Shown: positions 47,448 through 57,384, counted from the stretch's first letter. The stretch: 64,000 bases of DNA from DASSFZ01 sp035292585 (GCA_035292585.1 DATDPU010000163.1:1-64000), one strand, 5' to 3'. The notes: generated by a model from the letters alone, not told the origin. A program made the numbers and translations.

Positions 47448-47475
47448 ATTATACTCTGTGTTTGACGAGTGTCAA
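47448..47475 (-). promoter_or_regulatory. ccoN promoter with FNR-like dyad over the -35 box
   Basis: On the minus strand TTGACA (47475-47470) and TATAAT (47453-47448) are both consensus and 16 bp apart. The -35 box is part of the perfect dyad TTGAC-ACTC-GTCAA (47475-47462), which differs from the FNR/CRP-family consensus TTGAT-N4-ATCAA by one base per half. Binding there would repress or gate ccoN transcription. Confidence 0.7.
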
Positions 47476-47530
47476 CCCTTATAGGCTGGCGCTTGCACAC
47501 ATGTTGGGCGGCACAACCGCTTACAAGATT

Positions 47531-47565
47531 CAGCCTTCAGACCGTTTCTGGGTGGCTGAAGGCTG
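47531..47565. repeat. Inverted repeat CAGCCTTCAG/CTGAAGGCTG
   Basis: A perfect 10-bp inverted repeat with a 15-bp loop lies in the 485-bp gap between ccoN and the flavodoxin gene, about 94 bp past the flavodoxin stop on the minus strand. No U-run follows. The rest of this gap, apart from the ccoN leader and promoter, shows nothing else. Confidence 0.5.
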
Positions 47566-47658
47566 AGGCGAAGCTTGCTCGGCTTGTCGGCGTACAGCTT
47601 GAATTCAAACGACAGCGACTCGTGTTGCAGACGATAAGCTTATTGCGGTAGACGTGGG

Positions 47659-48177
47659 CTACCCGACTTCTTGCTTCAGCGCCTCGGCGATGGTGACGGC
47701 CCAGGCGTTGATGGCCTCCCAATCCCGGAAGTCGCCAATCGGCGCTTTAATGCCCTTGATGATCAGTTTTTCGGGCAGGCTCAGTTTCTTCATGTCCAGT
47801 ACGCCGTGGAAGAAAGCGATATCGCGCGGCCGGATGCGGTCGGCGATCGGTTGCAGCGCTTCGGGGAAGCGCCAGCCTTTCATCAACTGGGCGGGATCGC
47901 CCTGGCCGGTGGGGCCGCTGGAAAAAAGCCAGACGGGTCGCTCGGCCAGCTGCTTCTCGTTGGCCGCCAGAAATGCCGCCGCCTCCTTCTGCCATTGGCC
48001 TACGTAGACTGCGCTGCCCAGCACAACCGCCTGGTAGGCAGCCAGGTCGCCGACCTGATCGAATAGCAGCACGTCGACGCGCAGACCGGCTTGAGACAGC
48101 ACTTGACCAATCTTCTCGGCAATGTCTGCCGTTGCGCCGTGCTTGGTGGCGTAGGCAATCAAAACCTGGTTAGCCAT
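47659..48177 (-). CDS. Flavodoxin-domain protein (HemG/Flavodoxin_5-like)
   Basis: The 172-residue protein has the flavodoxin FMN phosphate loop IAYATKHGATADIAEKIG and later AVVLGSAVYVGQW and VWLFSSGPTG, as in menaquinone-dependent protoporphyrinogen oxidase (HemG)-like flavodoxins. It probably shuttles electrons; a haem role is possible next to an oxidase. GAGGAA lies 6 bases before the ATG. Confidence 0.8.
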   Translation of the reverse strand: MANQVLIAYATKHGATADIAEKIGQVLSQAGLRVDVLLFDQVGDLAAYQAVVLGSAVYVGQWQKEAAAFLAANEKQLAERPVWLFSSGPTGQGDPAQLMKGWRFPEALQPIADRIRPRDIAFFHGVLDMKKLSLPEKLIIKGIKAPIGDFRDWEAINAWAVTIAEALKQEVG

Positions 48178-48290
48178 GTTCGTTTCCTCTCCCTGGTAAG
48201 ATGTCAGCGAGGTCGATCGCGGTTCAGGCAGGGCCGCATCCAGTATTATACTCCGCGCAGCTGTAAACGGGGTTAGGCAACACGGCCCGG

Positions 48291-49316
48291 CTATTTCTGC
48301 TGAAACTTCTGGACACGATTGTGCGTTTGCTCCGCGACAAAAACATTGCCCTGGCTATCCACGCCGACGCCAATCGGGTACCCGAGCTGACCCTCTTGGT
48401 GCCCGGTCACACCCCACCTGCCTAGCAACGTCCCAGCCGCATCAAAAATGCAGATGAGATTGGAATCGGTTTGAGTCACATAGATACGACCTTGTCGATC
48501 GACGGACATGCCCTCCGGCAACGTGAAACGATTCGGCCCGCAAGTGTCCCACGCCAGCAGGAAGTGTCCAGCGCTATCGAACTTGCTAATTCGGGCAGCC
48601 GATCCCTGAACGTCGCCGACATAGATACTTCCTTGCTGATCGACGACGAGCGACCTGATACGCTGGAACTGTCCATCCGCCTGTCCCTGGCTACCCCATT
48701 GGGCTAAAAACCCGCCGGTACTATCGAACGTCTGAATACGGTCCGTTCCATCGTCGGCCACCAACACGTGACCTTCGCCATCCACCGCGATGGCCGTCGG
48801 ATCGATAAACTGGCCGTCGCCCTCTCCCGCGCCGCCCCATTGAGTCAAGAACTGGCCCACGCCGTCAAACTTCTGAACGCGGGGAACAGCCGACGCGCCA
48901 TCTACGACATAGACATTGCCCTGTCCATCCACCGCCACACCTTTGGGCGCATCAAACTGCCCCTCGCCGGTTCCTTGACTGCCCCATTCGGTCAAGAGTT
49001 GACCGTTGGCGTCGAACTTGCGGATCCGCGAATTGCCCGCATCCACCACATACAGGTTGTCCTCGGCGTCAATGGCCAGGTCCTGCGGCCGGTTGAATCG
49101 GTCTGGATCGCCGTTAAACATCAAGACGAACTCAGCTGAGAGTTCGGCCGGCGCACGGGTCGGCGTGTTCAGCGGCGCTGTGGTAGGCGCAGGAACAGGT
49201 GATGAAGTAGGTGCAGCCGGCGCGGCGGGCAGTGGAGTGGCTGGCGCGGCGGGACTGCTGCAGGCCGCCAAGCCGAATCCGAGAGCGAATATGATCAGGC
49301 GAAAACTGGTTCTCAT
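48291..49316 (-). CDS. NHL-repeat beta-propeller lipoprotein
   Basis: The 341-residue protein has a lipobox LAAC (Cys near 19), a Pro/Ala/Thr linker (about 20-55) and six NHL repeats (FNRPQDLAIDAEDNLYVVDAGNSRIRKFDANG-type units of about 45 residues). It is a surface-anchored propeller, perhaps a binding scaffold; the ligand is unknown. Start 49316 has AGGAGAA upstream. Confidence 0.85.
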   Translation of the reverse strand: MRTSFRLIIFALGFGLAACSSPAAPATPLPAAPAAPTSSPVPAPTTAPLNTPTRAPAELSAEFVLMFNGDPDRFNRPQDLAIDAEDNLYVVDAGNSRIRKFDANGQLLTEWGSQGTGEGQFDAPKGVAVDGQGNVYVVDGASAVPRVQKFDGVGQFLTQWGGAGEGDGQFIDPTAIAVDGEGHVLVADDGTDRIQTFDSTGGFLAQWGSQGQADGQFQRIRSLVVDQQGSIYVGDVQGSAARISKFDSAGHFLLAWDTCGPNRFTLPEGMSVDRQGRIYVTQTDSNLICIFDAAGTLLGRWGVTGHQEGQLGYPIGVGVDSQGNVFVAEQTHNRVQKFQQK

Positions 49317-49396
49317 TATTCTTCTCCTAAATGAATGTTGGATGTTCTCCGTCATGGGTTGTCCTCCGGTATGAAGTGATGGCTGCGAACCAGGGT

Positions 49397-49777
49397 TTAA
49401 TCCAGGTCAATCGTCTCGACCGGGCTGCCCGATTCAAGCGCGAGGATAGTCAGCCGGCTTGGGCGAATCCGGATCAGCGTGCTCCAGCCTGCTTCCGGGC
49501 GGCTGGTCAAGGCCAGATGGCAGGGCCACTCGGCCGGCAGCAGCAGATCCGTTATCCCTTTTACGTTCCACGTTTCGTTGACGACGGTCACCTCCGGCTG
49601 CGTCTCAAGATTGAAGAGGTGATCGGAGGCACGGGGCACGAGCACATACAGCTCGGTCTCAAACGCTTCACACGGCAGCCGGCTGGCTTGCAGCCCCGCC
49701 GGGCCGTAGGTGGAGAGCGTCGCCGTGCGAATTCCGGCAAGAGTCTGGATCACGCGTTGGCGAAGATGTTCGAGCAT
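49397..49777 (-). CDS. Pyridoxamine 5'-phosphate oxidase-like FMN split-barrel protein
   Basis: The 126-residue protein has the split-barrel pattern IRTATLSTYGPAGLQASRLPC, LYVLVPRASDHLFNLETQPEVTVVNETW. This small PPOX-like class binds FMN, F420 or haem, and the substrate is unknown. AGGTGA lies 5 bases before the ATG. Confidence 0.7.
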   Translation of the reverse strand: MLEHLRQRVIQTLAGIRTATLSTYGPAGLQASRLPCEAFETELYVLVPRASDHLFNLETQPEVTVVNETWNVKGITDLLLPAEWPCHLALTSRPEAGWSTLIRIRPSRLTILALESGSPVETIDLD

Positions 49778-49927
49778 AAGTCACCTGGGTTGCGATTCAA
49801 GGTCCGTGTTGCAACGGGCACGCAGCAAACATAACAGGCCGATTCATAGTTATGCTTGCAGCATAGCCGTAAACCGGCCTGGTTGTCGTCTATCGAAAGA
49901 TGGAATACGCGACCAGAGGAGTTGGAT

Positions 49928-52627
49928 TTAGAGGAGTCCGAGCGTCCGCGCGTGTGCCACGGCCTCGGTGCGGTTGCCGGCGTTAAGCTTGCCCAGGATG
50001 CGGTTAATGTGGCTCTTGACCGTGCCCACGCTGATGACCAGCGCCTCGGCGATAGCCTGGTTGGGGCGCCCCTCGGCCATCAGGCGCAGCACTTCCAGTT
50101 CGCGGGCGCTCAACGGTTCGATTAAAGAAGGAGGAAGGCTGAGAGATGAGGGGTGAAGAATCTCCTGCCGGACTTGAAAAGCGTCCAGCAGGTTACGGAT
50201 ATATGGCTTCATCCTGCCGCCTTCATCCCTCATCCTTTCTAGCAGCAATTGCACTGCCTGGCCTTCGTCTACAAACAGCCGGATATAACCTTCCGGCTCG
50301 GCGAGCGCTACGGTGTGCGCAAGCAGGTCGAGCGCCTGCGCCGCGTGACCCCGCAGGCGCAGGACTAAGGCTTGAAGCATCTGCGCTTGAAGCGCCGTCC
50401 AGCCACGACCGACCGCTTGGGCATCGGTCAGCACTTCGGCCAGGGTTTGTTCGGCCTCGTCGCTCTGTCCCTGCTTCAGCCGGATGCGCGCCAGCAGCGT
50501 GTCCGACAAGTCGGTGACGTTGTGTTCCTTGAGAAGCGCGCGGCTCGCCGCGTATGTGTCGGCCCAGCTAGCAGCGGCGACCAGGTCGTTAGCCGCCAGA
50601 TCGAGCCAGGCGCGGTGAGTCGCTACGCGCTCCACCAGATGTGGAAAGTCGTAACGCGCAGCCAGTCGCGCTGCGTGGTGCATCGCTTCGTGCGCCGAGG
50701 CCATCTCTTCGCGGGCGACATACGCGCGGATCAGTGTGAAGTAGCCGGTGAGGATCGCCGTTACGTTGTCGGCGCGCTTCGCCAGATCGATGCCCTGGAG
50801 CACGTGTTCCAACCCGCAGTCGAGTTGATTCCACTCGCGGCAGATGTCGCCGAGACGGATGTGCGCCTCACCCGCGAACAGAACGACCTGGCCGCCGTAT
50901 TGGCTCGCCAGATCGAGGGCGCGTTCGAATATATGCGCGGCCTGATGCAGCCGTCCGTGCATCATCTGGGATTGTCCGAGCCGGAGGGTGATGGCGACCG
51001 TGGCCGGCCCGCCCATGGTCTTAGCGAAGGGCAGGGCCTCTTCAAACGCGCGACAGGCCTGCTCCGGTTGCCCTTGCAAGCGATGCGCGTTGCCCATCGC
51101 ATGATGGGCCATCGCCTGCAACCAGGGATCGCCACCGCTCACCAGTTCGAGCGCCTGCTGCGCCATGACGAGGGTGTGCACGGCGTCGCCGCGCACGGAG
51201 CCGGTGACGGCGCGCAGCGCAAGGATTTCCCCACGCAGGGCCGCAACCCGGGCCGGTTCCAGTCCCACGAGCGCGGCCTCGGCTTGCGACAGATACTGCT
51301 CCAGCACGTCGAAGCGGCTGGAGTAAACCGAGGCCCAGGCTTGAACGATGCCACACACTGGACGGGCTGCCACGAGATCAGGCGGCAGAGCATCGAGCCA
51401 GGCGCGCAGGCTGGCGAACTCGCCGCGCTCGATCAGCTGGCGATGCTCGCGCTCGATGGTCTCCGCCGCCCAATCGAATTGCCCGCCAGCCAACGCGTGG
51501 CGCATGGCCTCGTGCAAGTAGCCATTTTGAGCGTACCAGTCGCGCGCACGACAATGTAGTTCGGGGATAATTTCCGGCTGCGAGCGTTGCAACTGGGCGA
51601 ACAATACTTCGGCGAGCAGGTGATGCTGCCGAAACCATTGACCGGCCTCGTCGAGCGGCTCGGTGAACAGATTGTCGTGCCACAACTGCGCGAGCAGAGT
51701 GGCGCCATCGGGCTGGCCGCTCACCGCCGCGCACAACGGCCCACACAGCCGCTCCAGGATCGATGTGCGTTCGAGGAAATGCCGGATGGGTTCAGGCTGG
51801 CGACTCACGACATCTTCCACCAAGTATTCCAGCACGAAGTGGTGCTGCCCGGTGAAGGCCGGGATAAGGGTGGAAGGGGCAGCATGTCCTTGCAAGGAGA
51901 GCGCCGCTAACTGCAAGCCGGCAATCCAGCCTTCTGTCCGCGCTTCCAGTTCAGCCACGTCGCTCGACGAGAGATTCAAGCGCATCACGTCGTTGAGAAA
52001 CGCGGCGGCTTCGTCGGGCGTGAAGCGCAAATCGTGCGCGCGGAGCTCCAGCAAATGGCCGTGGGCGCGCAGGCGAGCCACTGGCAGCGACGGGTCGGCG
52101 CGGCTGGCAAGCAGCAGGTGCAGACGGGGCGGCAGGTGGTCGAGCAGGAAGGTCAGCGCGTCGTGGATCACCGGGGTGGTGATGAGGTGGTAGTCATCCA
52201 GCACCAGCACAAAGTCTGTCGGCGATGGGCACGCGGCCAGGGTATTGATGAAGGCCGTGAGCACCGGCTCGACGGCCGAGGGCGGCGATGTCTCTAGCAA
52301 GGTGAGGGTGTTGCCCAGTGAATCGGACAGCGTGAGCAAACGTCCAAGCGCCGTCAGCACGTAGCCCCAGAAGCGAGTCGGGTCGTTGTCCCCTTCGTCC
52401 AAGGATACCCAGGCGACCTCGACCGGACGGCTGCCGTTGCCGCTCTGGGATGCGCGCTGCGCCCACTCGCCGAGCAGGATCGTCTTGCCGAAGCCGGCCG
52501 GGGCGGAAACTAACGTGAGCCGGCGGTTCAGACTTTCGTCCAGCCGCTGCATCAGGCGCGGCCGGGCAACCCGTTGGGCATTGAGCGGCGGAATGAAGAA
52601 CTTGGTGGCCAACAATTGCGTAGGCAT
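49928..52627 (-). CDS. MalT-like LuxR-family transcriptional regulator
   Basis: The 899-residue regulator has a STAND ATPase core with P-loop APAGFGKTILL (about 42-52), FVLVLDDYHLI (Walker B), a winged helix and a long TPR-like helical array (about 390-800). It ends in a LuxR HTH (LSARELEVLRLMAEGRPNQAIAEALVISVGTVKSHI). Between the TPR array and the HTH a segment of about 40 residues (MRDEGGRMK...ILHPSSLSLPPSLIE) is encoded by a palindromic repeat. ATG 52627 is preferred over 52636 (AGGAT 8 bases upstream). The effector is unknown. Confidence 0.9.
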   Translation of the reverse strand: MPTQLLATKFFIPPLNAQRVARPRLMQRLDESLNRRLTLVSAPAGFGKTILLGEWAQRASQSGNGSRPVEVAWVSLDEGDNDPTRFWGYVLTALGRLLTLSDSLGNTLTLLETSPPSAVEPVLTAFINTLAACPSPTDFVLVLDDYHLITTPVIHDALTFLLDHLPPRLHLLLASRADPSLPVARLRAHGHLLELRAHDLRFTPDEAAAFLNDVMRLNLSSSDVAELEARTEGWIAGLQLAALSLQGHAAPSTLIPAFTGQHHFVLEYLVEDVVSRQPEPIRHFLERTSILERLCGPLCAAVSGQPDGATLLAQLWHDNLFTEPLDEAGQWFRQHHLLAEVLFAQLQRSQPEIIPELHCRARDWYAQNGYLHEAMRHALAGGQFDWAAETIEREHRQLIERGEFASLRAWLDALPPDLVAARPVCGIVQAWASVYSSRFDVLEQYLSQAEAALVGLEPARVAALRGEILALRAVTGSVRGDAVHTLVMAQQALELVSGGDPWLQAMAHHAMGNAHRLQGQPEQACRAFEEALPFAKTMGGPATVAITLRLGQSQMMHGRLHQAAHIFERALDLASQYGGQVVLFAGEAHIRLGDICREWNQLDCGLEHVLQGIDLAKRADNVTAILTGYFTLIRAYVAREEMASAHEAMHHAARLAARYDFPHLVERVATHRAWLDLAANDLVAAASWADTYAASRALLKEHNVTDLSDTLLARIRLKQGQSDEAEQTLAEVLTDAQAVGRGWTALQAQMLQALVLRLRGHAAQALDLLAHTVALAEPEGYIRLFVDEGQAVQLLLERMRDEGGRMKPYIRNLLDAFQVRQEILHPSSLSLPPSLIEPLSARELEVLRLMAEGRPNQAIAEALVISVGTVKSHINRILGKLNAGNRTEAVAHARTLGLL
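50125..50240. repeat. Stuttering palindrome inserted in frame in the MalT-like gene
   Basis: AAGAAGGAGGAAGGCTGAGAG with GATGAGGGGTGAAG on the left and TTCATCCTGCCGCCTTCATC plus CCTCATCCTTTC on the right. It belongs to the same sequence class as 3856-3935 and encodes the linker between TPR array and HTH domain. Confidence 0.7.
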
Positions 52628-52773
52628 GCCGGACATCCTGTCGCGGCGGCATTTAAGGCGTTTTTCGCAGGGGCAATGCAACCGGTCTATTTTAGCTGAG
52701 TCGGCAAGCCGCGTCTAGTAATGATTGTCACTGCGCACATCTTACTAACCTCCCGCGTATCTCAGCTTGTCGT

Positions 52774-54201
52774 TTATACGCCGGCGCGCAGCACCGCTCG
52801 CGCCGCATGATAGCCGCACATGCCGTGTACGCCGCCGCCTGGCGGTGTGGACGACGAGCACAGGTAAATGCTCTTTGCGGGGGTCGTGTACGGGTTGATT
52901 CGCGCGGCAGGTCGCGTGAACAACTGCCGCAAATCCTGCACGCCGCCGTTGATGTCGCCGCCGACGTAGTTGGGATTGTAGCGCTCCATGTCAAGCGCGT
53001 TCCGGACGCTGCGCGCCAGAATCCGATCGCGGAAACCCGGCGCGAAGCGCTCGATCTGCGCCTCGATGCGCTCACTCAGATCGAAGGTCGAGCCGTTCGG
53101 GGCGTGGCAGTACGCCCAAACGGTGTGTTTGCCCTCCGGTGCGCGCGTCGCATCGAACAGGCTGGGCTGCGTCAGCAGGACAAACGGCCTTTCGGGATGC
53201 TCGCCCTTCCACACGGCGCGCTCGGCTGCTCCGATCTCCTCCAGCGCGCCGCCTAAATGCACCGTCGACGCCCGCGCACATTCCGCTGCCTTCCACGGGA
53301 TCGGCCCATCCAACGCGAAGTCCATCTTGAACACGCCGGGGCCGTAGCGATAGCCGCGCAGCTTGCGCCGGTAGCCCGCCGGCAAGCGCTTACCCGCCAT
53401 GCGCTCCAGCTGGCGCGGCGTCACGTCGAACAGTGCGGCGCGATGCGGCGGCAGCTCTTCGATACACGCGACCGTTTGATTCGTGACGATCTCGCCGCCC
53501 AACGAGCGCAGGTGCGACGCCAGCGCATCGGCGATGGCCTGCGAGCCGCCGCGCGGGATCGGCCAACCGAGCGCGTGCGCCATGATCGACATCATCAGCC
53601 CGAACGCAGCGGTGATCGGCCATTCGAGCGGCATGATCGAGTGGCACGCCATTCCGGCGAAGACGGCGCGTGCTCGCTCGCCGCGAAAGAATACTTTTGC
53701 CAGCGTCTGCGCCGGCAGCAACGCCAGCACGCCGAAGCGCGCCAGCGCAATCGGGTGACGCGGGAAGCGCAGCGGGCCGAGAAACTCGCGCGCCAGTTTG
53801 TCCCAATCGGCGACGAGCGGCGTCAGCAAGCGGCGATACGCCACGGCATCCTGCCCCAGCGTCGCGGCGCTGGTCTCGATCGATCTTTCTACAATGGCTG
53901 CCGTCCCATCGTCGAACGGGTGCGCCAGCGCCGCGGATGGATAAATCCATTCCAGACCGTGATCGCTCAGCGGCAGCGTGCGGAAGAAGGGCGACCCGGC
54001 TGCGAGTGGCTGAACTGCCGAGCAGATATCGTGGATGAAACCGGGGAGGGTCAATTCAGCCGAGCGCGTCCCGCCCCCCACGGTCGCTTTCGCTTCGATC
54101 ACCAGAACCGATCGGCCCGCGCGCGCGAGCGTGATGGCTGCGGCTAATCCGTTCGGTCCCGCGCCGACGATCACGGCATCGTAAGACGTGCGAATGGTCA
54201 T
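52774..54201 (-). CDS. Phytoene-desaturase-like FAD oxidoreductase
   Basis: The 475-residue protein has the dinucleotide-binding VIVGAGPNGLAAAITLARAG at residues 10-29, VIEAKATVGGGTRSAEL, and the C-terminal FAD motif SIYLCSSSTPPGGGVHGMCGYHAA, as in CrtI-like amine oxidase-fold enzymes. No carotenoid genes are nearby, so the substrate is unknown. The ATG fits the homology start. Confidence 0.87.
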   Translation of the reverse strand: MTIRTSYDAVIVGAGPNGLAAAITLARAGRSVLVIEAKATVGGGTRSAELTLPGFIHDICSAVQPLAAGSPFFRTLPLSDHGLEWIYPSAALAHPFDDGTAAIVERSIETSAATLGQDAVAYRRLLTPLVADWDKLAREFLGPLRFPRHPIALARFGVLALLPAQTLAKVFFRGERARAVFAGMACHSIMPLEWPITAAFGLMMSIMAHALGWPIPRGGSQAIADALASHLRSLGGEIVTNQTVACIEELPPHRAALFDVTPRQLERMAGKRLPAGYRRKLRGYRYGPGVFKMDFALDGPIPWKAAECARASTVHLGGALEEIGAAERAVWKGEHPERPFVLLTQPSLFDATRAPEGKHTVWAYCHAPNGSTFDLSERIEAQIERFAPGFRDRILARSVRNALDMERYNPNYVGGDINGGVQDLRQLFTRPAARINPYTTPAKSIYLCSSSTPPGGGVHGMCGYHAARAVLRAGV

Positions 54202-54300
54202 GTATCGATTTTATCGTATGGGGCGGGTCGCCGCGCTCAACAAGCTGTCGCGCGTATGCGGCGCTGGCACACCTCAAACAGGCCGTGACGATCTTCCCGC

Positions 54301-57300
54301 TCAGGCGTTCGCCTGCTCCAATGCGTAGGCAATAGCCTCGTCCAGCGTGAACGCCTGGCCTGCCGCGCCAGCGGCCACGAAGGCGGCTGCGTCGAGTTGG
54401 GCGCGCACCAGAGCCAAGTCACGTTCTACGTCGGATTGCTCAACTATCGGACGAGCATCGCCAATAGCGCCGCGCTGCGCCTCGGCCCAGGCGAAAAGCT
54501 GCACCGCGCGTTCAGCCTGGCCCTGCCGCGCCGCCAGGCTCGCCAAGCCTTCTATGCTGTAGATCACACCGATGTTGATCCTGGCCTCTTGAAAATGCCG
54601 AATGTTCTCTGCAAACATCGTGCGCGCCTGCGCCGCCTCGTCCTGCCGTAGAGCGATGTAGGCCAGGTTGACGCGCGCCCACAGGCTCGCGAGGTGCTGA
54701 CCGGCCTCTTCATTCAGCGCGATGCTTTCTTCGTAACAAGCACGCGCCTGCTCGTAATCGCCTTGACGCAACGCAAGATTCCCATAAATCTCCGAAACCC
54801 AGGCCATCCCAGATTTACTACCCAGTTGCCGCTGCAGCGCCATGGCCTCTTCCAGCCAGTGCAGCGGCGTGGAATAGTCGCTCGCCCAATACGCTTGTTG
54901 AGCCAGGCTTACCAGGCTGCCGGCGATACCAGCCAGATGACCCAGCTCGCGGTTGAGCGCCAGACTCTCTTGCAAGAGTTCGCGGGAACGATCGAGGTCA
55001 CGCCGATCGACGCCCAGCCACGCCAGCGCATCGGCCTGGCCCACCTTATCGCCCAAAGTCCGATACAGCGCCAGGCTCTCTTCCAGGAGCGGGCGCCCGG
55101 AAACCACATCGCCTTGTATGAAAGAGACCTGCCCTAAAGTCATCAGGCTAAACGCCTCGCCCGATTTATCAGCCTGGGCGCGAAATAACGCCAGACTCGC
55201 CTCGGCGGCGGAATACGCCGGGGCCGGATCACCCTGCGTTACCAGCAGGGTAGCCTGCACCGCCAACGCCTTGGCCTGGACCTGCGGGTGTGATAGGGTT
55301 TCAGGTGGTTGCAAGAGTTGACCCAACCAATCGTTTCCTTCGCGGCTGCGGCTATGCGCATCCCAGAAGCGCCTGAGTGTGCTCGCCAGCCGTAGACCCG
55401 CTTCCACCTCATGCTCCAACGCCCACTCTAACGCGGCCCGGATGTTGTCCAGCTCTTCTTCCAATCGGTTCAACCAGGCGGCTTGATCCGGCCCGGTCAG
55501 CTCCGGCGCGGCGCGCGCGGCAAAAGCAAGGAAATACTCAAGATGTTTGTTTCGAACGTCGCCGCCTTCACCCGCCTCAAACAACTTCTCGCGCGCATAC
55601 TGGCGGATGGTTTCCAGCAGGCGATAGCGCGGATCCGCACCCGGCTCACGTTCGGCAACGACCAGCGATTTATTCACTAACTGGGTGAGCAGGTCGAGCA
55701 CCGCATAGGACGCGCTGCGCGTGCCCGCGTGCCCGGCAACGGCTTCCGCCGCTTCGAGCGTCCACCCGTCGGAAAAGACCGACAGGCTGCGCAGCAGCAC
55801 ACACTCGGCTTCGGAGAGCAGGTGGTAACTCCAATCGAGCGTGGCGCGCAGGGTTTGGTGCCGGGGCAAAGCCGTGCGACTGCCCCCGGTGAGCAAACGC
55901 AAGCGATCATTCAAGCGCGAGGCAATTTGCTCGGGACGCAGCAGCTTCACGCGCGCCGCGGCCAACTCAATCGCCAGCGGAATCCCATCCAGCCGATAAC
56001 AGATCTGGGCAATGGCCGCAGCGTTCTCATCGGTCAAGGCGAAGCCAGGCAAGGCCATCACCGCCCGGTCAACGAACAAACGCACCGCTTCGTACTGAAG
56101 CACTGCTTCGATAGAAAGCGGCTGGCGCGGATCGGGAGTTGACATCGAAGACACTTGAAAGATGGTCTCACCGGCAATGCTCAACGCTTCTCGGCTGCTG
56201 GCGAGGATGTGCAAGTGGGGGCAGGAGCGCAGCAGCGCTTCGGCCAACCGTGCGCTGGCTTCAACCAGATGCTCGCAGTTGTCCAGCAGCAGCAAGGCAT
56301 GTTTTGTGCGTAGGCCATCGACCAGCGTGGCGAGAAGCGGGCGGCCCGGTTCCTCAAGCAGACCGAGCGTGGCCGCCACCGTTTTCGGCACGAGGGTGGG
56401 TTCGGCCAACGGCGCCAGTTCGACAAACCAAACGCCCTGCGGATACTCGGCCAGTAATTCATGGCTCACTTGCAGCGCCAACCGCGTTTTGCCGCACCCG
56501 CCCACGCCCGTCAGCGTCACCAGCCGGGAGGTAGGGAGCAAGCGCTTCACTTCGGCGATTTCTCGCTCACGCCCGATAAAACTGGTGAGTTGCCGTGGAA
56601 GATCGGCCGGAGCGGCAGAAGCAAACAGCAGCTTGCGCTCGAGGCGTGACGTCTCGATGGCGCGATCCCCGGATGATGCGCTTCGCAAGAGTCGTTCGTA
56701 CAGCGCACGTGTCGGTTCGGATGGCTCCACGCCGAGTTCACGGCGCAATGCTTCCACACAGCGCTGGTAGACCGCCGCCATGCTGGAGCGATCCCCGAGG
56801 CGGCTGTGGGCCGTCATCAGCGCCCGATAAGCCGGCTCCGGCGCGTGCCCCAGCGCGATCCAGCGCTCGCCCCACGCCAACACATCCGACGAGCGCCGCT
56901 CGGCGACTAAACGGTTCAGCAACAGATTCATTTTGTATTCGAAGACGGCGTGCAGTCGCTCGCGTTCGGCGAGAACCCATTCGTGGTAGAAGCCCGGCAA
57001 GAGCTCGCCCCGGTAAGCGGCGACACAGTGCACCAGCTCATCCGTCGAACCTTCCGCCGCCACTTCGCGCTCCAGGTCGGTAAGGTCGAGCCGGTAATCG
57101 GAGTTGGCGTCGAAAGCGATAGTGAGATCGTCGGCCAGGAGATAATCGCTGCCGCCGGGTTCCAGGGCTTTGCGGATGCGCCATAACGCCTGGCGGAGGT
57201 AGCTGCGAGCGTTGGCTTCGGCGGTATCGGGCCACAGTAAACCCGCCAGCTTTTCGCGTCGGTGTGCGGCGCCAGGTCGGATCAGCAGATAGGCCAGCAG

Positions 57301-57384
57301 GGATTGAGCCGGGCGGGAGGGAAGCTCGACCGGCTGGCCGTTCAGTCGGAGGTCAAACTGCCCCAGCAAACTGATTTCGAGCAT
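54301..57384 (-). CDS. AfsR/SARP-type regulator (BTAD, NB-ARC, TPR)
   Basis: The 1027-residue regulator has an N-terminal winged helix (1-95; LEISLLGQFDLRLNG, RREKLAGLLWPD, SYLRQALWRIRKAL), a BTAD helical domain (about 100-245), an NTPase with P-loop GVGGCGKTRLAL (about 297), a Walker B LLLLDNCEHLV, GLPLAIELAA-type GIPLAIELAAARV, and a C-terminal TPR array (about 700-960). ATG 57384; GTG 57393 is an alternative. The repeat at 57473-57545 lies 89 bp upstream. Targets unknown. Confidence 0.92.
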   Translation of the reverse strand: MLEISLLGQFDLRLNGQPVELPSRPAQSLLAYLLIRPGAAHRREKLAGLLWPDTAEANARSYLRQALWRIRKALEPGGSDYLLADDLTIAFDANSDYRLDLTDLEREVAAEGSTDELVHCVAAYRGELLPGFYHEWVLAERERLHAVFEYKMNLLLNRLVAERRSSDVLAWGERWIALGHAPEPAYRALMTAHSRLGDRSSMAAVYQRCVEALRRELGVEPSEPTRALYERLLRSASSGDRAIETSRLERKLLFASAAPADLPRQLTSFIGREREIAEVKRLLPTSRLVTLTGVGGCGKTRLALQVSHELLAEYPQGVWFVELAPLAEPTLVPKTVAATLGLLEEPGRPLLATLVDGLRTKHALLLLDNCEHLVEASARLAEALLRSCPHLHILASSREALSIAGETIFQVSSMSTPDPRQPLSIEAVLQYEAVRLFVDRAVMALPGFALTDENAAAIAQICYRLDGIPLAIELAAARVKLLRPEQIASRLNDRLRLLTGGSRTALPRHQTLRATLDWSYHLLSEAECVLLRSLSVFSDGWTLEAAEAVAGHAGTRSASYAVLDLLTQLVNKSLVVAEREPGADPRYRLLETIRQYAREKLFEAGEGGDVRNKHLEYFLAFAARAAPELTGPDQAAWLNRLEEELDNIRAALEWALEHEVEAGLRLASTLRRFWDAHSRSREGNDWLGQLLQPPETLSHPQVQAKALAVQATLLVTQGDPAPAYSAAEASLALFRAQADKSGEAFSLMTLGQVSFIQGDVVSGRPLLEESLALYRTLGDKVGQADALAWLGVDRRDLDRSRELLQESLALNRELGHLAGIAGSLVSLAQQAYWASDYSTPLHWLEEAMALQRQLGSKSGMAWVSEIYGNLALRQGDYEQARACYEESIALNEEAGQHLASLWARVNLAYIALRQDEAAQARTMFAENIRHFQEARINIGVIYSIEGLASLAARQGQAERAVQLFAWAEAQRGAIGDARPIVEQSDVERDLALVRAQLDAAAFVAAGAAGQAFTLDEAIAYALEQANA

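Noticed and set aside
47469..47651. 60-codon plus-strand frame in the ccoN-flavodoxin gap
   Set aside because: No ribosome site or homology; it covers an inverted repeat.
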